The notes under the pieces are model-generated. The model was not told the DNA's origin, did not search any database, and was given only the letters and a program-made list of their open reading frames with translations. Of a stretch of 34,176 bases of DNA, positions 1 through 9,148 are shown in pieces. A program made the position numbers and the translations under genes. This DNA comes from Bordetella parapertussis (lineage in GTDB: Bacteria; Pseudomonadota; Gammaproteobacteria; Burkholderiales; SG8-39), in NCBI GenBank assembly GCA_945862265.1, contig CAMAXP010000046.1, forward strand, positions 1 through 34,176, given 5' to 3'. The number at the start of each line of letters is the position of its first letter. The stretch's first letter is position 1.

Positions 1-16
1 ATGCGGACTCCCGGGT

Positions 17-1426
<1,410 letters not shown>

Positions 1427-1428
1427 GG

Positions 1429-3072
1429 TTACACCCGCTCCCAGTTGAATTTTGCCTTGCTGCCTGTTCCGTAGACTTTTAGCGCGCCCTGTTCGCCGAC
1501 GGCGTTGGGGCGGTTGAACACCCAGTTCTGCCAAGCGGTGAGGCGACCGAAGATGCGCGTCTCCATCGTCTCGTTGCCGGCGAAGCGAAGCGAAGCCTCC
1601 ATCGCCGTCAGCGCGTCTGGCGACTGGCTTGCGCGTTCTTCGATTGCGAGGCGGATCTCGTCCGCCCAGTCGAGGTCGTCCGGCGTGATTGTCACGAGGC
1701 CCAGTTCGCGGGCCGCGCCTGCGTCGAGCGGTTCGCCGATGGCGGACCTGCAGCGCTCGATCGGCGTCGCCTCGTCGGAGAACCGCGTGGCGATCCGTGT
1801 GCGGTGATTGGCCATCTCGAAGGGCCCGAAATTCATCGCCGACAACGCGATCTTCGGTGCTTTCGAGGGATCGTCGGGCAGGTCCAGCATGTAGCTGCGG
1901 TCGGCTGCGAAGGCCAGTTCCGCGAGCGTTCCGGCGAAACAGGAACCCGCGTCGACCAGCGCAATCAGGGAGCGCGAGGCCACGTCGATGCGCGAGAAAG
2001 TGCGGCGCATGAAACCGATGGTCTCGCGCACGAACCAGTGCGCCTGGTTTGAGGCGAGGACCTTGTCGGCGGCCAGCACAGCGTCCACCGAGCCTTCGGT
2101 CTTCAGGACCCAGGTGCCGACCTCGGCATCGTGCGTGCGCAGCAGCAGGATCGCGTCGTCGAGGTCCCGCGCCATCGCGAGCGGCCACCACTGGTCGCCT
2201 TGGGCGAGGAGGGCGTCTAGGGTGGCGGGCTGCTCGCCCTGCGGCGCCTTGATGGTGATCGTTGCGGTACGCGTGCCGCGGTCGATGGCTGCTTCGACAT
2301 GCTCGTAGTGGTAGCCCTTGTCGTCGATGACGCGCTTGCGCGGCGTAAGTGCCACCCCTTTGGCATCGTCCGGGCGGTCCGACAGCTTCGCCAGTTCGAG
2401 CGCGCGTGCCTTGACCATCTCGGCAAAAGCCTGCGGCTTGGCCACATGGTCTACGAGCCGCCACTCCTTGGCGCGATCAGCGCGAACGCCTTCGGAAGTG
2501 GTGCAGAAGACATCGGCAAGGTCGCGGCGCATCTTGCGCTTGTCGACCAGCCGCGTGAGTCCGCCGGTGCCGGGCAGCACGCCGAGCAGCGGGACCTCCG
2601 GCAGGCTCACGGCCGAGGAGCGGTCGTCGATCATCGCGATCTCGTCGCAGGCGAGCGCCAGTTCGTAGCCGCCGCCGGCCGTCGCGCCGTTCAGCGCAGC
2701 GAGGAACTTGAGGCCCGAGTGGCGGCTCGAATCCTCGATGCCGTTGCGGGTTTCGTTGGTGAACTTGCAGAAGTTGACCTTCCACGCGTGCGTGCTCTGG
2801 CCGAGCATGTAGATGTTCGCGCCCGAGCAGAACATGCGCGGCTTGCCCGAGGTCATCACCACGGTTTTGACCCCGGGATGCTCGAACCGGACCCGGTTCA
2901 GCGCATCGTTCAACTCGATGTCCACGCCCAGGTCGTAGGAGTTGAGCTTGAGCTTGTAGGTCGGGAAGAGCCCCTTGTCCTCCTGGATGTCGAGCGTGAG
3001 CGTGGCGACGGGGCCGTCGACCGACAGCTTCCAGTGGTTGTACTTCTCGGGGTGCGTATCGAATGTGATCAT
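1429..3072 (-). CDS. boxC: 2,3-epoxybenzoyl-CoA dihydrolase (benzoyl-CoA-dihydrodiol lyase) BoxC
   Basis: BoxC opens the ring of 2,3-epoxybenzoyl-CoA by adding water, giving 3,4-dehydroadipyl-CoA semialdehyde and formate. The 547-residue product is the length of BoxC, about twice a simple crotonase. The N-terminal half carries crotonase features: SGANIYMLG near residue 83 and the oxyanion-hole segment NGATAGGGYELALACDE, followed by SLPEVPLLGVLPGTGG. The C-terminal half is the second, diverged crotonase-like part. The start at 3072 is supported by an AGGA Shine-Dalgarno sequence just upstream. The gene lies 14 nt after boxR and 2 nt before boxB, so boxR-boxC-boxB look like one transcript. Confidence 0.95.
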   Translation of the reverse strand: MITFDTHPEKYNHWKLSVDGPVATLTLDIQEDKGLFPTYKLKLNSYDLGVDIELNDALNRVRFEHPGVKTVVMTSGKPRMFCSGANIYMLGQSTHAWKVNFCKFTNETRNGIEDSSRHSGLKFLAALNGATAGGGYELALACDEIAMIDDRSSAVSLPEVPLLGVLPGTGGLTRLVDKRKMRRDLADVFCTTSEGVRADRAKEWRLVDHVAKPQAFAEMVKARALELAKLSDRPDDAKGVALTPRKRVIDDKGYHYEHVEAAIDRGTRTATITIKAPQGEQPATLDALLAQGDQWWPLAMARDLDDAILLLRTHDAEVGTWVLKTEGSVDAVLAADKVLASNQAHWFVRETIGFMRRTFSRIDVASRSLIALVDAGSCFAGTLAELAFAADRSYMLDLPDDPSKAPKIALSAMNFGPFEMANHRTRIATRFSDEATPIERCRSAIGEPLDAGAARELGLVTITPDDLDWADEIRLAIEERASQSPDALTAMEASLRFAGNETMETRIFGRLTAWQNWVFNRPNAVGEQGALKVYGTGSKAKFNWERV

Positions 3073-3086
3073 CGGGGTCCTGAGGT

Positions 3087-3878
3087 TTACGGGTCCTGGT
3101 GCGTTGCTTTCTTGAGTTCTGCGAGGCTCTGTCGAACGGTGCGTCCGGCGGTGTCCACAGTCACGTCGGCCTGCGCGTAAAGGCGGGTGCGCTCGATCAG
3201 GAGCTGCTTCAGGTCATCCATGGCCGCGGCGTGGCCGTGGATCGGGCGCATGTCGCCCTGCGCGATCACGCGCGCCATGTGCTCTTCGGGGGCGGCCTTG
3301 AGCCACACGGTGAAGCAGGAGGAGAGTAGGCGGGCGTAAGTCTCGTCGGCCGTGACAAGGCTGCCGCCGGTGGCGATCACGCAGCGCGGGTGTTCGGCCA
3401 GCACGCGCTCGAGGGCGCGTCGTTCGAACCGGCGGTAGCCGTCCTGCCCGTACATCCCGAAGAGCTCGGAAAGCATCGCACCGGCTTCGCGTTCCACTTC
3501 GCGATCGAGTTCGATGAAAGGCATGCCGGCGTCCGCGGCCAGCCTCGCGCCGAGCGATGACTTGCCGGCGCCGCGCAGGCCTACCAGCGCGATGCGGTCG
3601 CGGCGCGGCACGCCAGGCTCTTCACGCACGAGGTCCTCGAGCGGCACCTGCATTGCGATTGACAGCTGTCGCAGCAGGAGGATCGACATGTTCCCCTGCC
3701 CGGATTCGAGCAGGGCGAGGTAACGCTCCGAAACGCTGGAAGAAAGGGCGAGGGCCTTGCGGGTTATCCTCCGGCCGTCCCGCCAGACGCGAACGCGGTC
3801 GCCCAACCGGGCCAGAAAGGCCTCGTCTTCGGTCTGGGTGGAGAGGACAACATCCGCTGGGCTCATGGGACGACTCAT
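3087..3878 (-). CDS. boxR: BoxR/BzdR-type benzoyl-CoA-responsive repressor
   Basis: A 263-residue regulator with an XRE-type helix-turn-helix at about residues 22-85, a short linker, and a shikimate-kinase-like domain with an intact P-loop (GLRGAGKS, 100-107) and an ATGGS motif near 169-173. This architecture defines the BoxR/BzdR family, whose characterised members in Azoarcus repress benzoate genes until benzoyl-CoA binds the kinase-like domain. The position, heading the boxCB transcript and divergent from the ligase operon, fits local control of both directions. The start at 3878 is favoured for the family's N-terminal extension; a second Met lies four codons in at 3866. Neither has a clear Shine-Dalgarno sequence. 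Confidence 0.93.
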   Translation of the reverse strand: MSRPMSPADVVLSTQTEDEAFLARLGDRVRVWRDGRRITRKALALSSSVSERYLALLESGQGNMSILLLRQLSIAMQVPLEDLVREEPGVPRRDRIALVGLRGAGKSSLGARLAADAGMPFIELDREVEREAGAMLSELFGMYGQDGYRRFERRALERVLAEHPRCVIATGGSLVTADETYARLLSSCFTVWLKAAPEEHMARVIAQGDMRPIHGHAAAMDDLKQLLIERTRLYAQADVTVDTAGRTVRQSLAELKKATHQDP

Positions 3879-3880
3879 GA

Positions 3881-3919
3881 AATATAATGCTTGAAATAAT
3901 TTTAAGCGGCAATATAATG
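3881..3919. promoter_or_regulatory. Candidate BoxR operator: palindrome between two direct repeats
   Basis: An imperfect 19-bp palindrome, GCTTGAAATAATTTTAAGC (3889-3907), is flanked by two exact copies of AATATAATG (3881-3889 and 3911-3919), whose starts are exactly 30 bp apart, close to three helical turns. The block lies inside both divergent promoters. The repeats are seen directly; assigning them to BoxR is inference. The second copy also carries the rightward -10, so part of the repeat could simply be promoter sequence. Confidence 0.55.
3891..3918 (+). promoter_or_regulatory. Sigma70-type promoter for the flavodoxin-benzoate-CoA ligase operon
   Basis: A -35-like TTGAAA (3891-3896) is followed after 16 bp by a perfect -10 TATAAT (3913-3918). 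Transcription would begin near 3925, about 30 nt before the flavodoxin start. The match to consensus stands out in such GC-rich DNA. The promoter directly overlaps the leftward boxR promoter. Confidence 0.75.
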
Positions 3920-3927
3920 TGTGTCAA
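3899..3927 (-). promoter_or_regulatory. boxRp: Sigma70-type promoter for boxR-boxC-boxB
   Basis: Read on the minus strand, a perfect -35 TTGACA (3922-3927) is followed after 17 bp by TAAAAT (3899-3904), one mismatch from the -10 consensus. The start point would fall near 3892, leaving a short leader before the boxR ATG at 3878. The two divergent promoters interlock, so one bound repressor could block both. Confidence 0.7.
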
Positions 3928-3956
3928 ATGAATCTCATTCAGGTTCTCTTGCGTCC

Positions 3957-4427
3957 ATGAAACTCACGATCCTCGTCGGCACAATGACCGGCACCGCCCA
4001 ACTGGTCGCCCAGGAACTCGAACTCGTCTGGGACGGGGATGACGTCGAGGTGGAAACCCTCCTCATGGACGACCTCGATGCCTCGGTGTTCGGGCGCGAA
4101 GGCCCGTTCCTGCTCTGCACGTCCACCTACGGCCAGGGCGACGTTCCCGACAACTCGAAGAAGCTGTTCGACGACCTCGCGGCGAAGCGCCCGGACCTGT
4201 CGGGCGTGCGCTACGGCGTGTTCGGCCTGGGCGACCGCACTTATGCGGAGACTTTCAATTTCGGTGGCATGAAATTCGATACGCTGCTCGGGGAGCTTGG
4301 CGCGACGCGGATAGGCGAGCGCGTGCAGCATGATGCCTCCTCGGGCGTGCTGCCCGAAGAGAAGGCCGAGGAATGGGCAGAAGGGTGGCTCGCGCAGGCG
4401 CGAGAAGCAGCGGCGCAGACCGCGTAG
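3957..4427 (+). CDS. MioC-like single-domain flavodoxin
   Basis: A 156-residue flavodoxin-fold protein. The FMN phosphate loop is GTMTGTAQ near the N-terminus, the isoalloxazine-binding loop is STYGQGDVPDNS, and a GVFGLGDRTYAETF segment precedes the last strand, all as in MioC and the flavodoxin domains of diflavin reductases. It probably carries electrons in the cytoplasm. The ATG at 3957 was chosen because MKLTILVG begins the first strand; a GTG at 3921 is in frame but overlaps the promoter. It is the first gene of the rightward operon, 19 nt before the benzoate-CoA ligase. That context suggests a role in feeding electrons to BoxA/BoxB or repairing their iron centres, which is inference. 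Confidence 0.85.
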   Translation: MKLTILVGTMTGTAQLVAQELELVWDGDDVEVETLLMDDLDASVFGREGPFLLCTSTYGQGDVPDNSKKLFDDLAAKRPDLSGVRYGVFGLGDRTYAETFNFGGMKFDTLLGELGATRIGERVQHDASSGVLPEEKAEEWAEGWLAQAREAAAQTA

Positions 4428-4446
4428 AACGAATACAGGAGGAGAC

Positions 4447-5976
4447 ATGGGCACAATCCCGCGCGAGTACAACGCAGCGGTAGACCTGATCGAGCGCAAC
4501 CTCAAGGCGGGCCGGGGAGGCAAGGTCGCGTACATCGACGACGCCGGCCAACACACTTACGCCGAGTTTTCCGAGCGGGTGAACCGCGCCGCCAATGCGC
4601 TGGTGGCACTCGGCGTGCAGCGCGAAGAGCGGGTGGCGCTCGCGCTCCTCGACACGGTCGACTTCCCGGCCGCTTTCCTCGGCGCGATCAAGGCCGGCAT
4701 CGTCCCGGTGGCGCTCAACACGCTGCTGACAGCGCCGGATTATGAATACATGCTGCGCGACAGCCGCGCGCAGGTGCTCATCGTGTCCGAGTCCCTGCTC
4801 AAGGCGTTCCAGCCCATCCTCTCGAAGCTCCCCGATCTCAAGCATGTCGTCGTGGCCGGCGCCGACGCCCAGGGGTATCTGCACCTCGCGGGGTTGTTCG
4901 AGTCCGCCGGGAAGGCATTCAAGGCCGCGCCCACGCTCGCCGACGACATTTGCTTCTGGTTGTATTCGTCGGGATCGACCGGGGCGCCCAAGGGCACGGT
5001 CCACCTTCACGCGCATCTCATCCAGACGGCCGACCTCTACGCGGTGCCGGTGCTCGGCATCCGCGAATCGGACGTGGTGTTCTCCGCGGCGAAACTCTTT
5101 TTCGCTTACGGCCTCGGCAACGCGCTGACTTTCCCGCTGGCGGTGGGCGCGACGACCGTCTTGATGGCCGAGCGGCCCACGCCCGATTCCGTGTTCAAGC
5201 GGCTGGTGGAGCACAAGGCGACCATCTTCTATGGCGTGCCCACGTTGTATGCCGCCATGCTCGTGAGTCCGAATTTCCCGGAGAAAAAGGACCTGGCGCT
5301 GCGCGTGGGGACTTCCGCCGGCGAGGCGCTGCCGCCGGAGATCCTCAAGCGTTTTGCAGAGCGCACTGGCGTTGAGCTGCTCGACGGAATCGGTTCTACC
5401 GAAATGCTCCACATCTTCATTTCGAACCGCCCGGGAGATGTCATGCCGGGCACCACCGGCAAGGCCGTGCCGGGATACAAGCTGCGCCTGGTCGACGAGA
5501 ATGGCCAGGATGTGCAGCCCGGAGAACTGGGAGAGTTGCAGATCTCGGGCCCGACCTCCGCGATCATGTATTGGAACCAGCGCGAGAAAACCAAGAACAC
5601 CTTCCAGGGCCCGTGGACGAAGAGCGGCGACAAGTACACGCTTGTCGAAGGCGGCTACTACGCCTACGGCGGGCGTTCGGACGACATGCTCAAGGTCGGT
5701 GGAATCTACGTCTCGCCGGCCGAGGTCGAGGCGGCGCTGGTCTCGCACCAGGCGGTGCTTGAGTGCGCAGTGGTCGGCCATGAGGATGCCGACAAACTCG
5801 TCAAGCCCAAGGCCTTCGTGGTCCTCAAGCCGGGCGCAAAGGCGACGGAAGACGAACTCAAGGCCCACGTGAAGGCTGTCCTGGCGCACTACAAGTACCC
5901 GCGCTGGGTCGAGTTCGTGGGCGAGCTGCCGAAGACCGCCACCGGCAAGATCCAGCGGTTCAAGCTGCGGTCGTAG
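4447..5976 (+). CDS. bclA: Benzoate-CoA ligase
   Basis: This ATP-dependent acyl-CoA synthetase activates benzoate to benzoyl-CoA, the substrate of BoxAB. The 509-residue product has the adenylation P-loop YSSGSTGAPKG (173-183), the GIGSTEMLHIFISN segment characteristic of benzoate-CoA ligases, a YGGRSDDMLKVGGIYVSP hinge region, and the C-terminal catalytic lysine K501 in TATGKIQRFKLRS. The ATG at 4447 follows a strong AGGAGGAG Shine-Dalgarno sequence; the frame extends upstream but overlaps the flavodoxin gene. Location in the divergent arm of the box locus, under the candidate BoxR operator, supports benzoate as substrate; related ligases also accept 2-aminobenzoate or fluorobenzoates. Confidence 0.92.
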   Translation: MGTIPREYNAAVDLIERNLKAGRGGKVAYIDDAGQHTYAEFSERVNRAANALVALGVQREERVALALLDTVDFPAAFLGAIKAGIVPVALNTLLTAPDYEYMLRDSRAQVLIVSESLLKAFQPILSKLPDLKHVVVAGADAQGYLHLAGLFESAGKAFKAAPTLADDICFWLYSSGSTGAPKGTVHLHAHLIQTADLYAVPVLGIRESDVVFSAAKLFFAYGLGNALTFPLAVGATTVLMAERPTPDSVFKRLVEHKATIFYGVPTLYAAMLVSPNFPEKKDLALRVGTSAGEALPPEILKRFAERTGVELLDGIGSTEMLHIFISNRPGDVMPGTTGKAVPGYKLRLVDENGQDVQPGELGELQISGPTSAIMYWNQREKTKNTFQGPWTKSGDKYTLVEGGYYAYGGRSDDMLKVGGIYVSPAEVEAALVSHQAVLECAVVGHEDADKLVKPKAFVVLKPGAKATEDELKAHVKAVLAHYKYPRWVEFVGELPKTATGKIQRFKLRS

Positions 5977-6399
5977 GCCGGCCGGGCGTCAAATATTGTC
6001 AATTCCGGGCGCCTGGGCTGTTCCAGCATGGAGGCTTTGCGCCAATTGCTTGCCGTTCCGACCGACCTTCCCATCGTTGTCACATTTGCAGCCGCGTCGC
6101 GGCGCGGTCCGGACCTCGCAACCGGCGTAAGGACGATGGTGCGCAAGCCCGGAAACGCGGCAGAGTTTCGCGGCGCAGTGAACAGCATGCGCAATGCCTG
6201 TGACCAGATGTACCTCAGCATCGGAGTCTGACCCCTGCAGCGTGCGGGGTATGACGAAAAGTCCGGGCTCGGAAAGGGCGACCGCCGCGGCAGTGGCCGC
6301 CCCCTGGCGCCGGCCCGCAAGGAAACGACGGGCGAAGGCGTCAAGGTGCGCCCCTTCACGTTCAGGGCCGTTGCCTAGCGGCGCGATTAAAATGGCGCG
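5977..6399. other. Intergenic stretch without a recognisable gene
   Basis: About 420 nt separate the ligase from the Sir2 gene. A 67-codon open frame (6028-6231) and a longer minus-strand frame resemble no family I recognise and lack convincing ribosome-binding sites. A lone ATATTGTC near 5992 partly matches the half-site found elsewhere in the window but has no partner arm. No strong terminator hairpin with a T-tract is visible after the ligase stop. The Sir2 promoter must lie in the right end. Confidence 0.6.
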
Positions 6400-7170
6400 A
6401 TGCGCGCCAGCCTTGATACCGTCCGCGACTGGGTTTCCACTTCCCGGCGCATCGTCGTCCTCTCCGGCGCAGGGATTTCCACCGAATCTGGCATTCCAGA
6501 TTTCCGGGGCCCCAACGGGTTGTGGACCCGTGATCCGGACGCTGAAAAGCTGTCCGATATCCGCTACTACCTTGCCGATTCCGAGGTCCGCAGGAAGGCC
6601 TGGCTGAAACGCCTGTCCAACCCGGGCTGGACCGCGCAGCCGAATGCGGGGCACAAGGCGATCGTCGAACTTGAGCGTCGTGGCCAACTCCATGCGCTGA
6701 TCACGCAGAACATCGATGGCCTGCACCAGAAGGCCGGCTCATCTCCTGAGCGAGTGATCGAGGTCCACGGCACGATGCACTCGGTGCTCTGCTGGGGTTG
6801 CGGTGCAACGGGGCCGATGCTGCCGGTCCTCGAGCGTGTCCGTGGCGGGGAGGACGATCCCCAATGCACGGACTGTGGCGGCATCCTCAAGAGCGCGACG
6901 ATCCTCTTCGGCGAAGGCCTCAAGCCCGGGGTGATGGAGCGCGCATTGCAGGCTGCCGTCGAGGCGGATCTGCTGATCGCGGTCGGCAGCACCCTGCAGG
7001 TCTATCCAGTGGCGGGCGTCGTGCCTGCGGCAAAGGAGGCGGGTGCGCGGTTGGTGATCGTGAATGCCGATCCGACGCAATTCGATCGGATCGCCGACGC
7101 TGTATTGCATAGATCGATCGGTGAGACGCTGTCGAAGCTCGTCGGCCGTATCAACTTGCCGGAACGCTGA
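6400..7170 (+). CDS. Sir2-family NAD-dependent protein deacylase
   Basis: A 256-residue sirtuin. It removes acyl groups from protein lysines, consuming NAD and releasing nicotinamide and O-acyl-ADP-ribose. Visible motifs in order: GAGIS (23-27) with GIPDFRG (31-37) binding NAD; TQNID (102-106); catalytic His123 in EVHG; four zinc cysteines at C131, C134, C156 and C159; and the VGSTLQVYPVAG segment that closes the NAD site. All key residues are present. The ATG at 6400 is used; no clear Shine-Dalgarno sequence precedes it. It stands alone in its transcription unit, but two genes linked to protein acylation or modification sit close by. The benzoate locus beside it makes an acyl-CoA-synthetase target thinkable, since such ligases are known sirtuin substrates; that is inference. 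Confidence 0.93.
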   Translation: MRASLDTVRDWVSTSRRIVVLSGAGISTESGIPDFRGPNGLWTRDPDAEKLSDIRYYLADSEVRRKAWLKRLSNPGWTAQPNAGHKAIVELERRGQLHALITQNIDGLHQKAGSSPERVIEVHGTMHSVLCWGCGATGPMLPVLERVRGGEDDPQCTDCGGILKSATILFGEGLKPGVMERALQAAVEADLLIAVGSTLQVYPVAGVVPAAKEAGARLVIVNADPTQFDRIADAVLHRSIGETLSKLVGRINLPER

Positions 7171-7291
7171 GCCGCGCTGAAGCAGGACTTTTGTCATTGC
7201 CCAGTGCCCCGGGGCGGCCTAGACTCCGCCCGATGGGACACTTTCATTCCGCATTTGGGGCGAGCTGCATCGGTTTACTGGGACGGTGCGC

Positions 7292-9148
7292 ATGCTGACC
7301 CTGTTCCGCCGCAGGCTCGGCAAGCTCAAGGATCGTCTTGAGCGCAGGGTCGCAACACTGGGCTCCGGGGGGCGGCCGCAATCAGAACAGGCACCGATCA
7401 GCGCGGAGGATCGGGAATTCTTGCTTGGCTGGGTCATGGGCACCTCTGACGATGCAGCGCTGGTCGCGCGCGCCAGGACTTCCCCGACCGGCCTCGGGCT
7501 CATTGAACGCGCGTGCGCAGCGCGTCCCGGCAATCCTCGCGTATGGGCGACCCGCGCGGAGATCTGCTTCGCAGCGGGCGACATCCACGAGGCGGCGGAT
7601 TTTGCCGAACGCGCCCACGCCATCGGGCCCCTGGATCCGGAAACCGGCCTGCTGGCCGTCCGCATGCTGGTGGCGGCCTCACGCGGTGCCGAAGCCCTGG
7701 CCATCCTGCCGGTGGCGATCGAGAATGCGCGCCGCCAGCTGGCGCACGCGACACGGCTGGAGTTGTGCCGCCTCTGGGGACAGCTCGAACCACAATCGAT
7801 CGAACCGCTGCTCGATGCGGCGAGGACCCACGTGGCGGCCGGTGACTTGCAGACGGCGACCGCTGAATTCGAGGCACTGGGCGCGCAGTTTGGCCCGCGC
7901 GCGGATGTGTTGCTCCTGCTGGCGGCGGTCTACCAGGATCTCGTACGGCCTGTGGACGCGGCGCGGGCAAGCCTCGAAGCGACGCAGGCCGACCCGGGCA
8001 ATGTGGATGCCCTCTGCATGGCCGGTTGCTGCGCGCGCGATGTCCGGGACCTGGCGACCGCCGACCGGATGCTTTCCCGGGCACTCGAACTCGATCCAAA
8101 GTCCTCGTTCGCGCAGTATTACCTGGGGCTGCTGCGATTGGACCAGGATCGCATCGACGAAGCGGCGCTGCTGGTGCTCGGCGCGCGTGCGGCCGTCCGG
8201 GGCGAACCCTGGCCCGCAGAGGGGATCGCGGAAAAGCTGGCGGTTCCCGTCCAGCGCAACATAGCCGACGTGGACTGGGCGACCGCGCGATTCAAGCTTG
8301 TGCACGACATCGAGCAATTCCAGTTCCTGCAGTCCGCTGGCCTTGCGGGGCCGGCGCTGGGTCCGGTGATTGCCGAATATACGGCGGCGCTTCGCGACCG
8401 CGGCCTGCCCGAGGATCCGTCAAGCATGGTGGCGCTCCCGCCGGGGACGTACCCGATGCTTTCGCGCACCTACAAGTACCCGGTACATGCCCCGGACCGT
8501 GAGCCCCCGCAAGGGCCGCTGCTGAATCCCGGATTGGATTGGCCGTCCTTGGAGGCCGCCTTTCTCGAGGGCAAGCCCGGCCTTGTGGTGGTCGACGACC
8601 TCCTGTCGGCTGAAGCACTCCAGGCCCTCCGGACTTTCTGCCTGGAAAGCACCGTGTGGAACGAGCTCAAGGGGGGGTATCTGGGTGCCTACATGCCCGA
8701 CGGCTTCTCCGGGCGGTTGCTGCTGCGCCTGTCGTCGGAGCTGCGATCCCGCATGCCGAGGGTGCTCAGCGACCATCCCCTGCAGACCATGTGGGGTTAC
8801 AAGTACGATTCCAGTTACGGTGGAATGGGGCTGCATGTCGACGTGGCGGCCGTCAACGTCAACCTCTGGATCACGCCCGACGAAGCGAACCTCGACGCGG
8901 AAACCGGGGGGCTTGTGATCTACACCCACGGCGCCTCGGTGGATCGCGGCTTCCAGCGCTTCAATACCGGAGGCAAGGAGGTCTACGCGTTCCTTGAGTC
9001 GGTGGGGGCGAAGAAGGTGAAGGTCCCCTATCGGGCCAACCGCGCCGTCGTGTTCGATTCCAGCCTCTTCCACGAATCAGACAGCTTCCGCTTCAAGCCG
9101 GGCTACGAGAATCGCCGGGTGAACGTCACGATGCTCTACGGGACTTAG
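7292..9148 (+). CDS. TPR protein with C-terminal 2OG-Fe(II) oxygenase domain
   Basis: A 618-residue protein. The N-terminal half is alpha-helical, with tetratricopeptide-like repeats (clear around residues 205-285). The C-terminal part is a 2-oxoglutarate/Fe(II) oxygenase: H515-V-D517 in MGLHVDVAAVNVNLWITP, the distal H594 in FDSSLFHESD, and an Arg near 608 in RRVNVT, giving a full iron triad and 2OG anchor. Such proteins hydroxylate peptide or small-molecule substrates; the TPR part suggests a protein partner. The ATG at 7292 is preferred over an in-frame GTG at 7286 because GGGAC lies about 7 nt upstream. It converges on the next gene, the two stop codons overlapping by 4 nt. Its substrate is unknown. 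Confidence 0.85.
   Translation: MLTLFRRRLGKLKDRLERRVATLGSGGRPQSEQAPISAEDREFLLGWVMGTSDDAALVARARTSPTGLGLIERACAARPGNPRVWATRAEICFAAGDIHEAADFAERAHAIGPLDPETGLLAVRMLVAASRGAEALAILPVAIENARRQLAHATRLELCRLWGQLEPQSIEPLLDAARTHVAAGDLQTATAEFEALGAQFGPRADVLLLLAAVYQDLVRPVDAARASLEATQADPGNVDALCMAGCCARDVRDLATADRMLSRALELDPKSSFAQYYLGLLRLDQDRIDEAALLVLGARAAVRGEPWPAEGIAEKLAVPVQRNIADVDWATARFKLVHDIEQFQFLQSAGLAGPALGPVIAEYTAALRDRGLPEDPSSMVALPPGTYPMLSRTYKYPVHAPDREPPQGPLLNPGLDWPSLEAAFLEGKPGLVVVDDLLSAEALQALRTFCLESTVWNELKGGYLGAYMPDGFSGRLLLRLSSELRSRMPRVLSDHPLQTMWGYKYDSSYGGMGLHVDVAAVNVNLWITPDEANLDAETGGLVIYTHGASVDRGFQRFNTGGKEVYAFLESVGAKKVKVPYRANRAVVFDSSLFHESDSFRFKPGYENRRVNVTMLYGT

Noticed and set aside
2299..3180. A 293-codon plus-strand frame opposite boxC
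   Set aside because: It mirrors boxC codon bias, has no family motif, and lies wholly antisense to a firmly identified gene.
5990..5999. ATATTGTC, similar to one arm of the shared operator
   Set aside because: No partner arm at the conserved 20-bp centre spacing and no gene start next to it.
6028..6231. A 67-codon open frame in the gap after the ligase
   Set aside because: No recognisable motif, no good ribosome-binding site, and the length is expected by chance in GC-rich DNA.
6217..6236. A CGGAGTCTGACCCC-like string resembling a sequence I recall near REP-associated transposases
   Set aside because: It is present once, with no transposase and no second copy or hairpin, so a mobile element cannot be supported.
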